Shown here one piece after another: positions 46,861 through 57,356 of a stretch of 64,000 nt of DNA. Both the position numbers and the translations under genes were made by a program. The stretch is from Idiomarina abyssalis (GTDB lineage: Bacteria > Pseudomonadota > Gammaproteobacteria > Enterobacterales > Alteromonadaceae). The stretch is from assembly GCF_900116625.1 (NCBI RefSeq), contig NZ_FPBE01000001.1:1036369-1100368 (forward strand). The letters are read 5' to 3'. Within the stretch, counting starts at the first letter, position 1; each line of letters begins with the position of its first letter. Below the pieces are notes generated by a model, which had not been told where the DNA came from, ran no database searches, and worked only from the letters and a program-made list of their open reading frames with translations.

Positions 46861-49365
46861 ATGCCTAATCAGTATTTTGACCAACTTATCGATCAGTTAA
46901 AGCCGCTCGTTTACGATACCGACTTTGATACGCTGTTTCAGTCTTTAACTGAAAACGAAGATGGTCCGACCCGCTTCAAACTAAAAATGGAGCTTAGACG
47001 TTTGGCGGCTCCTTGTCACCGTACTGTTGATTTACGTAATCAAGTAGACGGCGAATGTCACCCTTACGAGTACAACGGCCGCAGACATCAACTTGACGAT
47101 GTCGCCATTGAAATTTTTGAGCGCGGCCTGGAAACCTATAAAGGCGTTTTCACACAAGATACTTTCGAGCAAATTCTGGATGCTGATAACCATCTGCGCC
47201 AGGCTCGTGAAGAAGAAAGAGCTTTTGCCCAAAGTTTAGCCGACCATAACGCCGAGCCTTTAAATGGTCAATCGCCCTTTGCTAATGCAGATAATGAAGC
47301 CGAATCCTACTTGTTGGAAACCTTTCACTTTGGTCAATACCCGTATCGTGCCGAAGAACGGATGAATTTTACCATCGAAGTTGGTCTTGAAGACAGTGAA
47401 GGAAAAACCTATAACGCGGTAACAACGGATATTTCAATTACCGGCATGCGCGTGCGTGTAGATGACGAGCATAGCTTTCAGTACGACGAACTGATATCGC
47501 TTTACTTTACCGGGCTGGCAAAAGAGTTCACGGTAGATCCCGATACTCGCATCCCATACCGCGTTGTTGGTGTACAGGAGGTTGACAACAAGCACTACCT
47601 CAAATTAAACCGTGACCCCGACTACCACTCTGCCGAACTGGATAAGTTTTTTCACCGCTTTATCAACGGCTACAAAAAGCGCTACCGGGTCAATGTCGAT
47701 AACACCTACAACACCATCATCACTAAAGGTCATGAACAGCTTCTGTTGCCCAGAATGCAGCAACTTCCGGTGTTCTTTTCTGAATCTAACCGTCAACTTG
47801 TTGCCGACTATGTCTTAACCACGGATAACAACCGGTTCATTTTAAATAACTGGATAAACGAACTGAACCAAATCAGTTTCGGTTCCGTCTTTAATGTCCG
47901 TCGTAGCCGCTGGTTACTGCAGGACTTACTCAACAAAAAAAGTGCACGGTTACTGGTTCTGACCTTTTCAATAACCGCACGAGGTAAAATATATAACTAC
48001 TCTGCAACGGTTGAAGAGCTACAGAAAACCGGGTTATGGGAAACCTATGTTGCGTTTGGAAGTCAGAAAGCCTCGTGGCGAGTCTACCAAATTGATTTGC
48101 GCCCAGTTGACCTGAATCAGGCCTGGCAGCCGCAGAGTGTGCCAAAAAATATCAATGTCCCGTTCCGGTTAAATCCGCCTACCGCGCAGGTCAAAAGAGC
48201 AATTTCTCCATTGCGGTACATGGGGGTCGTTAACGATATTACCGACAGTTTAAATGGCTTTTTCGATACCGAACTGGACAAAAACAACCTTTCATCACTG
48301 AAGGCTTTTGCCCACCCCCCTGCGGTACCAATTCGAACAAAAGAGGCGCGGCTGGAGTTTATCAATTTACGCAGTGAGAAACGTTTTAGCTACCGTAGCC
48401 GCTGTCGCGTTCGGGTTGGAAAGTATGTCCGGGACGGCATGATCATTGACCTTTCCGTTAGTGGCTTACAGGTTCAGATTGATACCCCGGTTGCCGCTGA
48501 GAAAGGTGATAACGTCGAAATATCGATGACTGGCTTTAAGAAGCTGTATAAAAAAGCAAAGCTTGAGCACTTGCCTTATACCATTGCTTCAGTTGATGAC
48601 GCTCGCACAACATTACGATTAAAGATAGACGGCGATCATGAACAGCATATGGGTTCTGAGTTCATCCGTTTTTTAATTCGGGAACAAAGAGACCTATTAA
48701 AACTGCAGGTTGAGAACACCTCGATAAACGGCCTGGAGCTTTGTCTTCGCAATTTGTATTGTGATGCACCCGGCTCACTCCCCATTTTCTTCTATAGAAA
48801 TAAAAAACGAAAAACATCAGTACGTCGTGCTGGTTTGTCTAACTGGCCGTCTGACTGGGTCAGGCTCTTGTCTAAACTTCCGGGAAGCCAACAGAGTGCT
48901 CTAAACTTGCAACCGTTAATGCGCGGCTCTTCAGTAACGGAAAAGCTACTGCCAAAGCTTGAGGATATGGATCGCACATCGGAACCGGTTACATTGCTGC
49001 TGTTATTACGTCTTTATCGCCAAAGTGGTGAAGATATTGTTCAAACTCAATGGCTGGAAAGTAACGACAACCACGCCATTGAATCTTTTATTGAGCAATG
49101 CTTGCCTAATTCTATCTTCCGCGCAGTAACGGTTACTTTATCAAGAACCGGGAAACCTGATACTCAATTTATTCAGGCCGAACTTAACTACATTAGCCGG
49201 TACGCGGCTTACCGGGCACAGGAAATAGAAGAAGACTTGTGGCAAGTCTATGCCATTGCCGATACCGTTGATGTTACTGAAAGCTTACTGGAGTTTGTTC
49301 TGCCTGATACCAATACTATTGAAGAGCAACAAGAACGGCTAAACACCTGGGTCAATAAGTTTTGA
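46861..49365 (+). CDS. Tandem PilZ-domain protein, putative c-di-GMP receptor
   Basis: An 834-residue cytosolic protein with two complete PilZ motifs. The first has R163-x3-R167 (RAEER) and D190-x-S-x2-G (DISITG). The second has R504-x3-R508 (RSEKR) and D530-x-S-x2-G (DLSVSG). Between and after them lie regions with related folding (RFLIREQRDLLKLQVENTSINGLELCL) but without intact motifs. No membrane segment or output domain is recognised. The protein probably senses c-di-GMP and acts through protein contacts. Its 3' end overlaps the serB 3' end by 27 bases on the opposite strand. Similar long PilZ proteins occur in Alteromonadales, and their targets are unknown. Confidence 0.88.
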   Translation: MPNQYFDQLIDQLKPLVYDTDFDTLFQSLTENEDGPTRFKLKMELRRLAAPCHRTVDLRNQVDGECHPYEYNGRRHQLDDVAIEIFERGLETYKGVFTQDTFEQILDADNHLRQAREEERAFAQSLADHNAEPLNGQSPFANADNEAESYLLETFHFGQYPYRAEERMNFTIEVGLEDSEGKTYNAVTTDISITGMRVRVDDEHSFQYDELISLYFTGLAKEFTVDPDTRIPYRVVGVQEVDNKHYLKLNRDPDYHSAELDKFFHRFINGYKKRYRVNVDNTYNTIITKGHEQLLLPRMQQLPVFFSESNRQLVADYVLTTDNNRFILNNWINELNQISFGSVFNVRRSRWLLQDLLNKKSARLLVLTFSITARGKIYNYSATVEELQKTGLWETYVAFGSQKASWRVYQIDLRPVDLNQAWQPQSVPKNINVPFRLNPPTAQVKRAISPLRYMGVVNDITDSLNGFFDTELDKNNLSSLKAFAHPPAVPIRTKEARLEFINLRSEKRFSYRSRCRVRVGKYVRDGMIIDLSVSGLQVQIDTPVAAEKGDNVEISMTGFKKLYKKAKLEHLPYTIASVDDARTTLRLKIDGDHEQHMGSEFIRFLIREQRDLLKLQVENTSINGLELCLRNLYCDAPGSLPIFFYRNKKRKTSVRRAGLSNWPSDWVRLLSKLPGSQQSALNLQPLMRGSSVTEKLLPKLEDMDRTSEPVTLLLLLRLYRQSGEDIVQTQWLESNDNHAIESFIEQCLPNSIFRAVTVTLSRTGKPDTQFIQAELNYISRYAAYRAQEIEEDLWQVYAIADTVDVTESLLEFVLPDTNTIEEQQERLNTWVNKF

Positions 49366-50001
49366 GTGCTGCAGACACGGAATGATCTCAAGTAGACTGT
49401 TTGAATTTATCGAGTAATCGGCAACCGCCTGCAAAGCGGGCTTTGCGTTGTAAGCAATACCAATTGCTGCAGTTTCAAGCATAGGGGCATCGTTCGCGCC
49501 GTCACCGACGGCTACCGTCCTTTCCCGTGGAATATTCCATTTGTCAGCAAGTATTTCCAGCTGTTGTGCTTTCATCTTTGCATCAACAATGCTTCCCAGA
49601 ACCTTTCCCGTTAAACAACCATTGACGACTTCAAGCCGGTTCGCCAGCACGGCATCCAATTTGAGTGCCTTCTGCACTTTATCAGCAAACCATGTGAAGC
49701 CACCCGAAACTAACGCGGTTTTCCAGCCTCTATTTTGCAATGCAAGCAGTAATTCTGATGCCCCGGGGTTAAATGGAATGGGGTTAAACAGACTTTCTAA
49801 GTCACTTTCTTTAACTCCCGATAAACAAGCGACACGTAGCTTCAGGCTCTCACTGAAATCAATTTCCCCCCGCATAGCGGCTTCCGTTATTGCTGAGACT
49901 TTAGTATAACGGTCATTTAATCGTGCAATTTCATCGATACACTCAATACCAATTAAGGTAGAATCCATGTCGAAGACGATTAAACCGGAACTGTGTTTCA
50001 T
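49339..50001 (-). CDS. serB: Phosphoserine phosphatase, HAD domain only
   Basis: A 220-residue HAD phosphatase for the last step of serine synthesis. The nucleophile pair is D11 and D13 in FDMDSTL, SGGFTWFAD and GDGANDAPML complete the core. E. coli SerB (322) has an extra N-terminal region that is missing here. I chose ATG 50001 after AGGAG; a further upstream ATG at 50034 would run into the divergent neighbour. It stands head-to-head with the smp-like gene, as in E. coli. Confidence 0.93.
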   Translation of the reverse strand: MKHSSGLIVFDMDSTLIGIECIDEIARLNDRYTKVSAITEAAMRGEIDFSESLKLRVACLSGVKESDLESLFNPIPFNPGASELLLALQNRGWKTALVSGGFTWFADKVQKALKLDAVLANRLEVVNGCLTGKVLGSIVDAKMKAQQLEILADKWNIPRERTVAVGDGANDAPMLETAAIGIAYNAKPALQAVADYSINSNSLLEIIPCLQHSKLIDPGV

Positions 50002-50028
50002 TGAACGGAAAACTCCTGAGCTGGGCCC

Positions 50029-50661
50029 ATGCAACTAACAGAATTTAAGCAATGGCATCGATTAAAAAGTACCTTGCTTAACAACAAAACCAAAGCGATT
50101 GCTCGTATTATGTTTAAACGAGCGCTTCGTCTGGCTACTGCTGCCGGCTTGTTGCTGATCATTATTAATGTTTGGAATATTGCCAGTGTCCAGTCCCAAC
50201 AGCAACTGTTCTCTCAAACTCAGTCAGTTACTCAATTAATGATTGAACAGGCTGAGCATGAGGCGCATTACTGGCTTGAGCACCAAAACACCGAGCGTCT
50301 GACTGCATTAACCGATCATATCGCCAGCAACCCGCAGGTAATGGCAGCCACAATCCGTAACCGTTTTGGTGAGTTATTGGTTCATAGTGGGGTCAGCGCA
50401 TCGATGATTGACTGGCCGGCAACCGATGATGCATCAGAGCCCTGGGTTCTCGTAGAGGAAATAAGCCTTGAAGATAACGTAAGTGGTTACTTACAAGTGG
50501 TTTTCGATAAGAATCTTTTGCTTAAAAAAAGCCAGACCGCCCACAATGGGCTAATGCAGCAAGGAAAGTTACTTCTGCTACTGGCTATGTTGGCAGGCGT
50601 ATTTATTATGCTTGGTTTTAACCGGATACGTGACCGCTACTGGCAGACGGAACATCACTAA
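50029..50661 (+). CDS. smp: Smp/AhpA (YtjB) family membrane protein
   Basis: A 210-residue inner-membrane protein with a transmembrane helix near residues 35-52, a periplasmic loop of about 125 residues and a second helix near 180-200. The layout, the length and the location divergent from serB match YtjB/Smp of E. coli. Its function is not well known. The 3' end overlaps the convergent yjjV gene by 44 bases. Confidence 0.82.
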   Translation: MQLTEFKQWHRLKSTLLNNKTKAIARIMFKRALRLATAAGLLLIIINVWNIASVQSQQQLFSQTQSVTQLMIEQAEHEAHYWLEHQNTERLTALTDHIASNPQVMAATIRNRFGELLVHSGVSASMIDWPATDDASEPWVLVEEISLEDNVSGYLQVVFDKNLLLKKSQTAHNGLMQQGKLLLLLAMLAGVFIMLGFNRIRDRYWQTEHH

Positions 50662-51415
50662 AAAGCTCGCAACTGTTTTGCCACAAAGTATCACTCAGTG
50701 ACTCTTTACTCATGTCTCTAAGCTCTACTAAAACATCCAGAACCTTTGCAATTCTGGCCGGCTCGTTACGCCGGCCCTGATAACCGCAAACCGGCATATC
50801 CGGTGAGTCTGTTTCCAGCACTAATGCAGATACAGGGACTTTTGCTATTGCTTGCCGCGTTTTTTTCGCCCGAGTGTAAGTGATTACTCCGCCAACACCC
50901 AGTTTATAACCGCAATCGACAAATTTCATAGCCTGCTCGTAACTGCCACTAAAGGCGTGTATGACACCAGAATCAGGGCCGTGCTGCTTCACCAGCGGAT
51001 GCGTTGTCTCCAGAGTTTTGCGGTGATGAATAATAGCCGGGAGACGGTATTGCCGCGCCAGCTTCAACTGTTCAATGAAAAGTTTACGCTGGAGTTCTGA
51101 GTTTTCACAGGTGGCATCCAGCCCTATTTCTCCTACCGCCAGTAAACGTTCCTTTGGTTTATCCAGCGCCTGTTCCAACTCATCAATTTGATTCAGGCTG
51201 TGCTTCTCTATAAACCAAGGGTGCAAACCTAACGCAAAACGCCAGCTCGAAAACTGTTCAACCAGTTGCTGCAACCGGGGCCATTGCTCAGCACTGACAC
51301 CCGGCACCATAAAACGCCCTAAGCCTACCTCTTTAGCGTTCTCCAGAACCTGCTCCCGATCGTCATCAAATGCCTGAAAGTCGAGATGGCAATGCGTATC
51401 GTAAAGCCTACTCAT
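50618..51415 (-). CDS. yjjV: TatD family metal-dependent hydrolase YjjV
   Basis: A 265-residue TIM-barrel hydrolase. Metal ligands include H8 and H10 in DTHCHLDF, E in VGEIGLDA, histidines in IIHHRK and VIHAFSG and D in LETDSPDMP. TatD proteins are metal-dependent 3'-5' exonucleases or phosphoesterases; the YjjV branch has no settled substrate. It follows prfC by five bases, on the same strand. Confidence 0.92.
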   Translation of the reverse strand: MSRLYDTHCHLDFQAFDDDREQVLENAKEVGLGRFMVPGVSAEQWPRLQQLVEQFSSWRFALGLHPWFIEKHSLNQIDELEQALDKPKERLLAVGEIGLDATCENSELQRKLFIEQLKLARQYRLPAIIHHRKTLETTHPLVKQHGPDSGVIHAFSGSYEQAMKFVDCGYKLGVGGVITYTRAKKTRQAIAKVPVSALVLETDSPDMPVCGYQGRRNEPARIAKVLDVLVELRDMSKESLSDTLWQNSCELFSDVPSASSGHVSG

Positions 51416-51420
51416 AAGCC

Positions 51421-53010
51421 TTAATGTTCGCGTGTGTGAGTAAATTCAATATCGGGGTAACGCTCTTCCGCCAGGCTTAAGTTCACCATAGTGGGTGCAA
51501 TGTAGGTCAGATTATCACCACCGTCTAATGCCAGGTTAGACTCGGCTTTACGACGAAATTCGTCCAGCTTCTTCTCGTCTTTACTACTGACCCAGCGCGC
51601 TGTGGCAACATTGATGTTTTCATACATGGCATCTACTTTATATTCTGTTCTCAAACGATGCACAACAACATCAAACTGCAGAACTCCAACAGCTCCAACT
51701 ATCAAGTCATTGCTGATAAGTGGGCGGAACACCTGCACAGCGCCCTCTTCGGATAACTGCACCAAACCTTTCAGCAGTTGCTTCTGCTTTAGGGGGTCTT
51801 TTAAGCGAATGCGACGGAAAAGTTCAGGCGCAAAGTTAGGAATGCCGCTAAATTTAAAATCCTCACCTGCAGTAAATGTATCACCAATTTGTATAGTGCC
51901 ATGGTTGTGCAAGCCGATAATGTCACCAGGATAAGCCTCTTCCACATGCGAACGGTCACCGGCTAAGAAGGTTAAAGCATCGCTAATACGTACGTCTTTA
52001 CCCGTACGCACCTGCCTCATCTTCATGCCCTTCTCATATTTGCCTGAAACAATTCTTAAGAAGGCGACACGGTCGCGATGGCGCGGATCCATATTCGCCT
52101 GAATTTTAAAAATAAATCCGGAGAAATCTTTGTTATCTGCACTGACGCTTTCTTGTTGATCAGTCTCCCGGGGCTGAGGTCTTGGAGCCCAGTCGACCAG
52201 GCCATCCAGCATATGATCAACACCAAAATTACCTAATGCGGTACCAAAGAACACCGGGGTCAACTCACCGGCAAGAAACAGTTCTTTATCAAAAGGATTA
52301 GAAGCACCGTTGACCAGCTCTATTTGCTCACGCAGCTCGTCCGCCCATGCACCTATTTTTTCATCCAGCTCAGGGTTATCCAGACCTTTTATAATGGTCT
52401 CTTCCTGTATTCTGTGTCCCTGCCCTGTTTTGTACAATATGGTTTCATCTTTAAGTAAATGATAAACACCTTTAAAGTTCTTACCGGAACCTATTGGCCA
52501 GGTAATTGGTGCACACATAATTTTCAGTACGTCTTCCACTTCATCCAGCAACTCAAGAGGGTCACGAATATCACGGTCAAGCTTGTTCATGAAAGTAATA
52601 ATTGGTGTGTCGCGTAAGCGAGTCACTTCCATCAACTTAATCGTCCGGTCCTCGACACCTTTGGCACCATCAATAACCATCAGGCAGGAGTCAACCGCTG
52701 TTAGTGTACGGTAAGTATCTTCAGAAAAGTCCTCGTGTCCCGGTGTATCGAGTAAGTTTACCAAGGCATCGTTGTATGGAAACTGCATGACTGAGGTCGT
52801 TACCGATATGCCACGCTCTTGCTCCATCTGCATCCAGTCTGATTTTGCATGCTGCCCCGATTTCTTCCCTTTAATTGTACCGGCCTTCTGAATCTGATGA
52901 CCATGCAGCAATACCTTCTCAGTAATCGTTGTTTTACCAGCATCCGGGTGAGAGATAATGGCAAAGGTACGACGTTTCGCGACTTCATTCTGCAAGCTGG
53001 ATTCCGACAT
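51421..53010 (-). CDS. prfC: Peptide chain release factor 3
   Basis: A 529-residue translational GTPase that recycles RF1 and RF2. G1 is SHPDAGKT at residues 20-27, DTPGHEDF is G3 and NKLDRD is G4. The length is identical to E. coli. I chose ATG 53010; a GTG three codons earlier is in frame. It is followed by yjjV, presumably in one transcript. Confidence 0.97.
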   Translation of the reverse strand: MSESSLQNEVAKRRTFAIISHPDAGKTTITEKVLLHGHQIQKAGTIKGKKSGQHAKSDWMQMEQERGISVTTSVMQFPYNDALVNLLDTPGHEDFSEDTYRTLTAVDSCLMVIDGAKGVEDRTIKLMEVTRLRDTPIITFMNKLDRDIRDPLELLDEVEDVLKIMCAPITWPIGSGKNFKGVYHLLKDETILYKTGQGHRIQEETIIKGLDNPELDEKIGAWADELREQIELVNGASNPFDKELFLAGELTPVFFGTALGNFGVDHMLDGLVDWAPRPQPRETDQQESVSADNKDFSGFIFKIQANMDPRHRDRVAFLRIVSGKYEKGMKMRQVRTGKDVRISDALTFLAGDRSHVEEAYPGDIIGLHNHGTIQIGDTFTAGEDFKFSGIPNFAPELFRRIRLKDPLKQKQLLKGLVQLSEEGAVQVFRPLISNDLIVGAVGVLQFDVVVHRLRTEYKVDAMYENINVATARWVSSKDEKKLDEFRRKAESNLALDGGDNLTYIAPTMVNLSLAEERYPDIEFTHTREH

Positions 53011-53133
53011 CAATGACACTCTTTGTGGTTAAAATGGTTTATGCGGCTTATTTTCGCTGATCTTATACCGATACACAAACCAAGGATGGTTATCAAATGG
53101 TAGCTACCGTATTTATACCAGAAGGATAGCTCT

Positions 53134-54330
53134 CTACAACTTTATAGCCTGCCCTTCTTCCATGGGCGGTAAATCAAATAAATGACACAGGGTCTGACCT
53201 AAATCGGCAAAGCTTTGTCTTTTACCTCGGTTGCCTGCAGCTACATGGTGACCAGACAGCAACAGAGGAATGTATTCGCGAGTATGATCGGTACCTTCCC
53301 ATGTGGGGTCACATCCATGATCAGCTGTTAACACCAGGATATCCTCCGGCTTCATTGCAGACTCAATTACTGGCAGCCATTTATCAAAGGCTTCAAGCTC
53401 ACTTGCATACCCTTCAATGTTACGGCGATGCCCGTACAAGGTGTCAAAATCAACAAGGTTCGTAAAAATGAGTGAGTTGTCCGGACCTGTTTCCATCGCA
53501 TTTAATGTTGCGGTTAACAGACCTTCCAGACCGGATGCTTTTATTGACTGAGTAACACCCTGCCCTGCAAAAATATCGGCTATTTTTCCAATAGCAATAA
53601 CCTCTCCAGCATTCTCCTGCAACTTGTCCAGTACCGTCGGTTTAGGCGGTAAAACCGAATAGTCTTTGCGATTTGCGGTCCGCTCAAAGGTGTCGGCATT
53701 TTCACCAACAAAGGGGCGAGCTATAACCCGGCCAATATTATAGGGTTCCAGAAGCTCCCGTACTTTTTCACAAACCTGATATAAACGTTTAAGGCCGAAG
53801 TGCTCTTCGTGAGCCGCAATTTGAAAAACTGAATCGGCAGAGGTGTAAAAAATTGGCCAGCCGGTACGAATGTGTTGCTCACCTAACTGTTTAATAATTT
53901 CTGTACCCGATGCATTACAGTTGCCAAGTATGCCTTGAAGTTCACAGGCTTCGGTTATCTGAGCTAATAGTTCCGCCGGAAAGCTGTTTTCCTTATCTTC
54001 AAAGTAGCCCCACTCAAAGTGCACAGGAACGCCCATCAACTCCCAGTGACCTGAGGGTGTGTCTTTTCCCGATGAAATCTCTGCAGCACAGGCATAGGCA
54101 CCGCTTAGAGCGGAAGGTTTGTGACCTCTGGCATAAAATCCCGTCGCCTCTTTATGAGCTTCAAACAGTCCCAGACGGGTTAAATTCGGCAAGTGCAGAG
54201 GTTTACCCTGTTTTTGCCGATACTCCGCGATATGACCAAAGGTATCGGCTCCGGCGTCACCAAACTTTTCAGCATCCGGAGCGCATCCAATACCAAAAGA
54301 ATCTAATACCACGACAATGGCTCTGCTCAT
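53134..54330 (-). CDS. deoB: Phosphopentomutase
   Basis: A 398-residue manganese alkaline-phosphatase-fold enzyme that converts deoxyribose-1-P to -5-[15 protein letters not shown] holds a metal aspartate (D10), and [11 protein letters not shown] and [18 protein letters not shown] are signature segments. It is the last gene of deoCAB, two bases after deoA. No deoD was found in the window. Confidence 0.96.
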   Translation of the reverse strand: MSRAIVVVLDSFGIGCAPDAEKFGDAGADTFGHIAEYRQKQGKPLHLPNLTRLGLFEAHKEATGFYARGHKPSALSGAYACAAEISSGKDTPSGHWELMGVPVHFEWGYFEDKENSFPAELLAQITEACELQGILGNCNASGTEIIKQLGEQHIRTGWPIFYTSADSVFQIAAHEEHFGLKRLYQVCEKVRELLEPYNIGRVIARPFVGENADTFERTANRKDYSVLPPKPTVLDKLQENAGEVIAIGKIADIFAGQGVTQSIKASGLEGLLTATLNAMETGPDNSLIFTNLVDFDTLYGHRRNIEGYASELEAFDKWLPVIESAMKPEDILVLTADHGCDPTWEGTDHTREYIPLLLSGHHVAAGNRGKRQSFADLGQTLCHLFDLPPMEEGQAIKL

Positions 54331-54332
54331 GC

Positions 54333-55667
54333 TTAACTTCCCGCTATTCTTTGATAGATTACGCCAGTAGCAGGTGGTTTTTGCGTACTAAAGCTTATAG
54401 CTTTTAAGATACGTTCAGCAGCCTCATTCCAGTCAGACTCACAACTTGCATGTAATGTTGCCAGCTCTGTATCTGAATCAACTTTTGAACCAATACCAAG
54501 GATACAGCTAACACCAACACTTAAGTCCAAAATATCATCTGCTTTGCGGCGCCCTCCTCCCAAACACACTACTGCCATTCCCAGCTCTCGGGTATCAACT
54601 CCACTAATATAATGCCCGTTGTATGCAGCGGGAGCGATAAGAGGCTTAACGATTTTTGCCTGCGGCAGGTATTCATGACTTTTATCCAGAAAGTCACCGG
54701 GGCCACCCAATGACTTAACCATTTTAGCAAAACGTTCTGCCGCACTTCCGTCACTCAGTACTTTCTCTACCATGGTTTCCGCTTGTTCAGTATTGCCCGC
54801 CAACTTTCCTGAAATTAAAAGCTCAGCAGACAAGGCTTTGGTTACCTCGTGCAAACGTAAGTCACGGCGCTTCCCACTTAAGTAATCTACAGCTAACTGA
54901 ACTTCAACGGCATTACCGGCAGCTGAGCCTAAAGCTTCATTCATATCCGTTATTAGCGCCGTGGTCTCAACCCCTAACTCACAACCAACAGTAACCAGAC
55001 TCTGCGCCAGTTCTTTTGACTTCTCAAAGCTGGGCATAAAAGCGCCGTTACCCGCTTTAACGTCCATAACCAGACCGTCTAACCCTTCAGCAAGCTTTTT
55101 TGCCAGAATCGAGGCCGTTATCAAAGGAATTGATTCTACCGTCGCACTGATATCCCGCGTTGCATAAAAACGACTGTCTGCAGGAGCTAAACGCCCCGTC
55201 TGACCAATAATTGCGACCCCGGCATTTTTAACGGTATCGCGAAACAACTGATTATCGGGAGCCGTCTGATATCCGGGGATAGAATCAAACTTATCGAGGG
55301 TGCCGCCTGTATGCCCTAACCCCCGGCCGGAGATCATCGGGACGTAACCACCGCAGGCAGCAACAATAGGGCCCAACATTAAGCTGACCACATCGCCCAC
55401 ACCACCCGTAGAGTGTTTATCCAGTATAGGGCCATTCAGATCCTGCTGTCGCCAGTCAAGAACGTCCCCTGAGTCACGCATCGCAACCGTCAGGGCTTTC
55501 TTTTCCTCTGCTGACATTCCCTGAAAGTAAACCGCCATAGCAAGAGCGGCTATTTGGCCTTCACTGACCGACTCGTCACAAATGCCGTTAATAAATTCCT
55601 GAATATCGACTGCAGACAAGACGATACCGTCTCGCTTTTTACGAATGACCTCTTGTGGCAAAAACAT
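54333..55667 (-). CDS. deoA: Thymidine phosphorylase
   Basis: A 444-residue enzyme that releases thymine and deoxyribose-1-P. The phosphate-binding [10 protein letters not shown] and the [22 protein letters not shown] segment ([16 protein letters not shown] in the sequence) are family hallmarks. The length agrees with E. coli (440). It lies between deoC (three bases) and deoB (two bases). Confidence 0.96.
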   Translation of the reverse strand: MFLPQEVIRKKRDGIVLSAVDIQEFINGICDESVSEGQIAALAMAVYFQGMSAEEKKALTVAMRDSGDVLDWRQQDLNGPILDKHSTGGVGDVVSLMLGPIVAACGGYVPMISGRGLGHTGGTLDKFDSIPGYQTAPDNQLFRDTVKNAGVAIIGQTGRLAPADSRFYATRDISATVESIPLITASILAKKLAEGLDGLVMDVKAGNGAFMPSFEKSKELAQSLVTVGCELGVETTALITDMNEALGSAAGNAVEVQLAVDYLSGKRRDLRLHEVTKALSAELLISGKLAGNTEQAETMVEKVLSDGSAAERFAKMVKSLGGPGDFLDKSHEYLPQAKIVKPLIAPAAYNGHYISGVDTRELGMAVVCLGGGRRKADDILDLSVGVSCILGIGSKVDSDTELATLHASCESDWNEAAERILKAISFSTQKPPATGVIYQRIAGS

Positions 55668-55670
55668 CGG

Positions 55671-56417
55671 TTAAGCCTTAACCAAAATTTTCTGAATGTC
55701 CTGCAACAAGCTACTGGCACCAATGCGGAAATGACTCGCTGTGACCCAGTCTTCACCCATCAGCTGTTCAGCTAATTCAATATACTGAACGGCGTCGTCG
55801 ACTGTACGAATACCTCCGGCAGCTTTAAACCCGCAGTCGGTTTGACTGGCTTTTATTACTCCTAACATAGCTTCAGCTGCTTTTAAGGTCGCATTCACTG
55901 AAACTTTGCCCGTTGAGGTTTTAATAAAGTCCGCACCATTTGAAATTGCAAGTTCACTAGCAAGAACAATTTTATCGTGCTGCTCCAGTTCTCCGGATTC
56001 GATAATGACTTTTAATTTTACTGAGTCACCGCAAATATCCTTGCACTCTCTTACCAGCTCGGCCGGCGTACTTTCATCACCATTTAATAAAGCTCTGTAA
56101 GGCAGGACAACGTCCACTTCGTCAGCACCCGCAGCAACCGCACGCTCCGTCTCAGCAGCGGCTCTCTCAACGTTACTGCTGCCATCAGGGAAGTTTGTTA
56201 CGGTAGCAACCTTAGTATTAAGCCCCTGCTCTTTCAAAAATTGTTTAGCTAAAGCAACCCACTCCGGAAAAACACAAACTGCAGCAACGCTTTTTTCATT
56301 GATAGATGCACGTGAGCATAAATCTTCAATGACCTTTCGGTTGTCGTCATTATTCAATGTTGTTAAGTCCATAAAGGACAAGGCTTGTAACGCCCGCACT
56401 TGTTGCGTTGATGGCAT
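55671..56417 (-). CDS. deoC: Deoxyribose-phosphate aldolase
   Basis: A 248-residue class I aldolase that splits deoxyribose-5-P into glyceraldehyde-3-P and acetaldehyde. The Schiff-base lysine is K166 in DFIKTSTGK. DEVDVVLPYRALLNGD and AAGGIRTVDDA are typical. It begins ten bases after the rimI stop with no space for a separate promoter of ordinary size, so it may be read from within or upstream of rimI. Confidence 0.96.
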   Translation of the reverse strand: MPSTQQVRALQALSFMDLTTLNNDDNRKVIEDLCSRASINEKSVAAVCVFPEWVALAKQFLKEQGLNTKVATVTNFPDGSSNVERAAAETERAVAAGADEVDVVLPYRALLNGDESTPAELVRECKDICGDSVKLKVIIESGELEQHDKIVLASELAISNGADFIKTSTGKVSVNATLKAAEAMLGVIKASQTDCGFKAAGGIRTVDDAVQYIELAEQLMGEDWVTASHFRIGASSLLQDIQKILVKA

Positions 56418-56427
56418 AATTACTCCG

Positions 56428-56889
56428 TTAGTCTTGTTGACGGCTCCAGCGCATAACTAAAGCATCTTCTCTGCCGCCATCCAATGGATAATAGTTTAAC
56501 CTGCGACCTACCGTATCAAATCCATTCTGTTCGTATAAGCGAATAGCCGCTGAATTCGACACGCGAACCTCAAGGAAAACAACATACTGATGGTCAGAGG
56601 CGTAGTCTAATAAGTCCTGCATGAGTTTGTTACCATAGCCCCGCCCCTGAAAAGCAGGATCGACCGCAATGTTGTGCAAGGTCAATTCATCTGCCACTCG
56701 CTGACAGATAGTAAAGCCTATAACTTGTGAACCTTGCGTTAATCGCCTGCAACGGTAATGCTCGCCAACACTTTGACTGAATACCGTCCATGACCAGGGG
56801 TGGCTGTGTGCTTTGTTTTCGACCTCAAACTCGGGTTTACCGGGTTCAAAACTTTCAATTTTAGTGTCTTCAGTACTCACGGTCTTCAT
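56428..56889 (-). CDS. rimI: Ribosomal-protein-alanine N-acetyltransferase RimI
   Basis: A 153-residue GNAT acetyltransferase that modifies the N-terminus of ribosomal protein S18. HNIAVDPAFQGRGYGNKLM is the acetyl-CoA motif A, and EVRVSNSAAIRLYEQNGFDTVGRR is motif B. It overlaps the holD-like gene by 20 bases; the holD-rimI order is conserved in enterobacteria. Confidence 0.93.
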   Translation of the reverse strand: MKTVSTEDTKIESFEPGKPEFEVENKAHSHPWSWTVFSQSVGEHYRCRRLTQGSQVIGFTICQRVADELTLHNIAVDPAFQGRGYGNKLMQDLLDYASDHQYVVFLEVRVSNSAAIRLYEQNGFDTVGRRLNYYPLDGGREDALVMRWSRQQD

Positions 56890-57196
56890 TTTGCAGCTGC
56901 AGCCAAAGCGTCTTTTTCTGCTCAGTAGAAAGGGGCTTAGCCAGCCAGTCGGTGTAATTAAAACACAAGCCTGGCGTTTGAACTGGCGCTTTTACGGCAA
57001 CCGGACGTTGCTCAAAATACAAACTAAGATCGTTAATCCAGCCAGGAAGGGAAACCGGCAATTCAACAGCTCCCTGCAAGTAGAGCGGGCCCAGTCGGTA
57101 GTAAAATACAGGTGCTGTCGCACTTTTGGTTTGCCATACGGGAATACCCATCAATTGCAAAGCAGTGCGTTGTTGACTGGTCCATTCAGGAAGCAT
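56870..57196 (-). CDS. holD: DNA polymerase III psi subunit (HolD-like), short
   Basis: A 108-residue protein. QQRTALQLMGIPVWQTKS matches the conserved N-terminus of HolD, which binds DnaX domain III, and KTLWLQLQ the conserved end. The middle is divergent, and the protein is shorter than E. coli HolD (137). The position directly before rimI supports the call. The psi subunit links tau/gamma to chi and SSB. Confidence 0.72.
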   Translation of the reverse strand: MLPEWTSQQRTALQLMGIPVWQTKSATAPVFYYRLGPLYLQGAVELPVSLPGWINDLSLYFEQRPVAVKAPVQTPGLCFNYTDWLAKPLSTEQKKTLWLQLQNEDREY

Positions 57197-57263
57197 AACG
57201 ATTACCGTTGAAAACAGATAAGTGCAGTTTACTCAAGCTTTGGAAGGATAGCCAGTCAGAAAC

Positions 57264-57340
57264 TGGCAGGGGCGGAGGGATTCGAACCCCCAACCGTCGG
57301 TTTTGGAGACCGCTGTTCTACCAATTGGAACTACGCCCCT
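57264..57340 (-). tRNA. tRNA-Trp (anticodon CCA)
   Basis: Read on the minus strand, a 77-base tRNA starts AGGGGCG, pairs with CGCCCCT at the 3' end and carries discriminator G and an encoded CCA. The anticodon loop is CTCCAAA, so the anticodon is CCA for tryptophan. The T-arm carries GGTTCGAATCC. The 3' end begins a short inverted repeat (GCCAGT/ACTGGC at 57251-57267). Confidence 0.96.
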
Positions 57341-57356
57341 AACACTTGAGCGGAGA

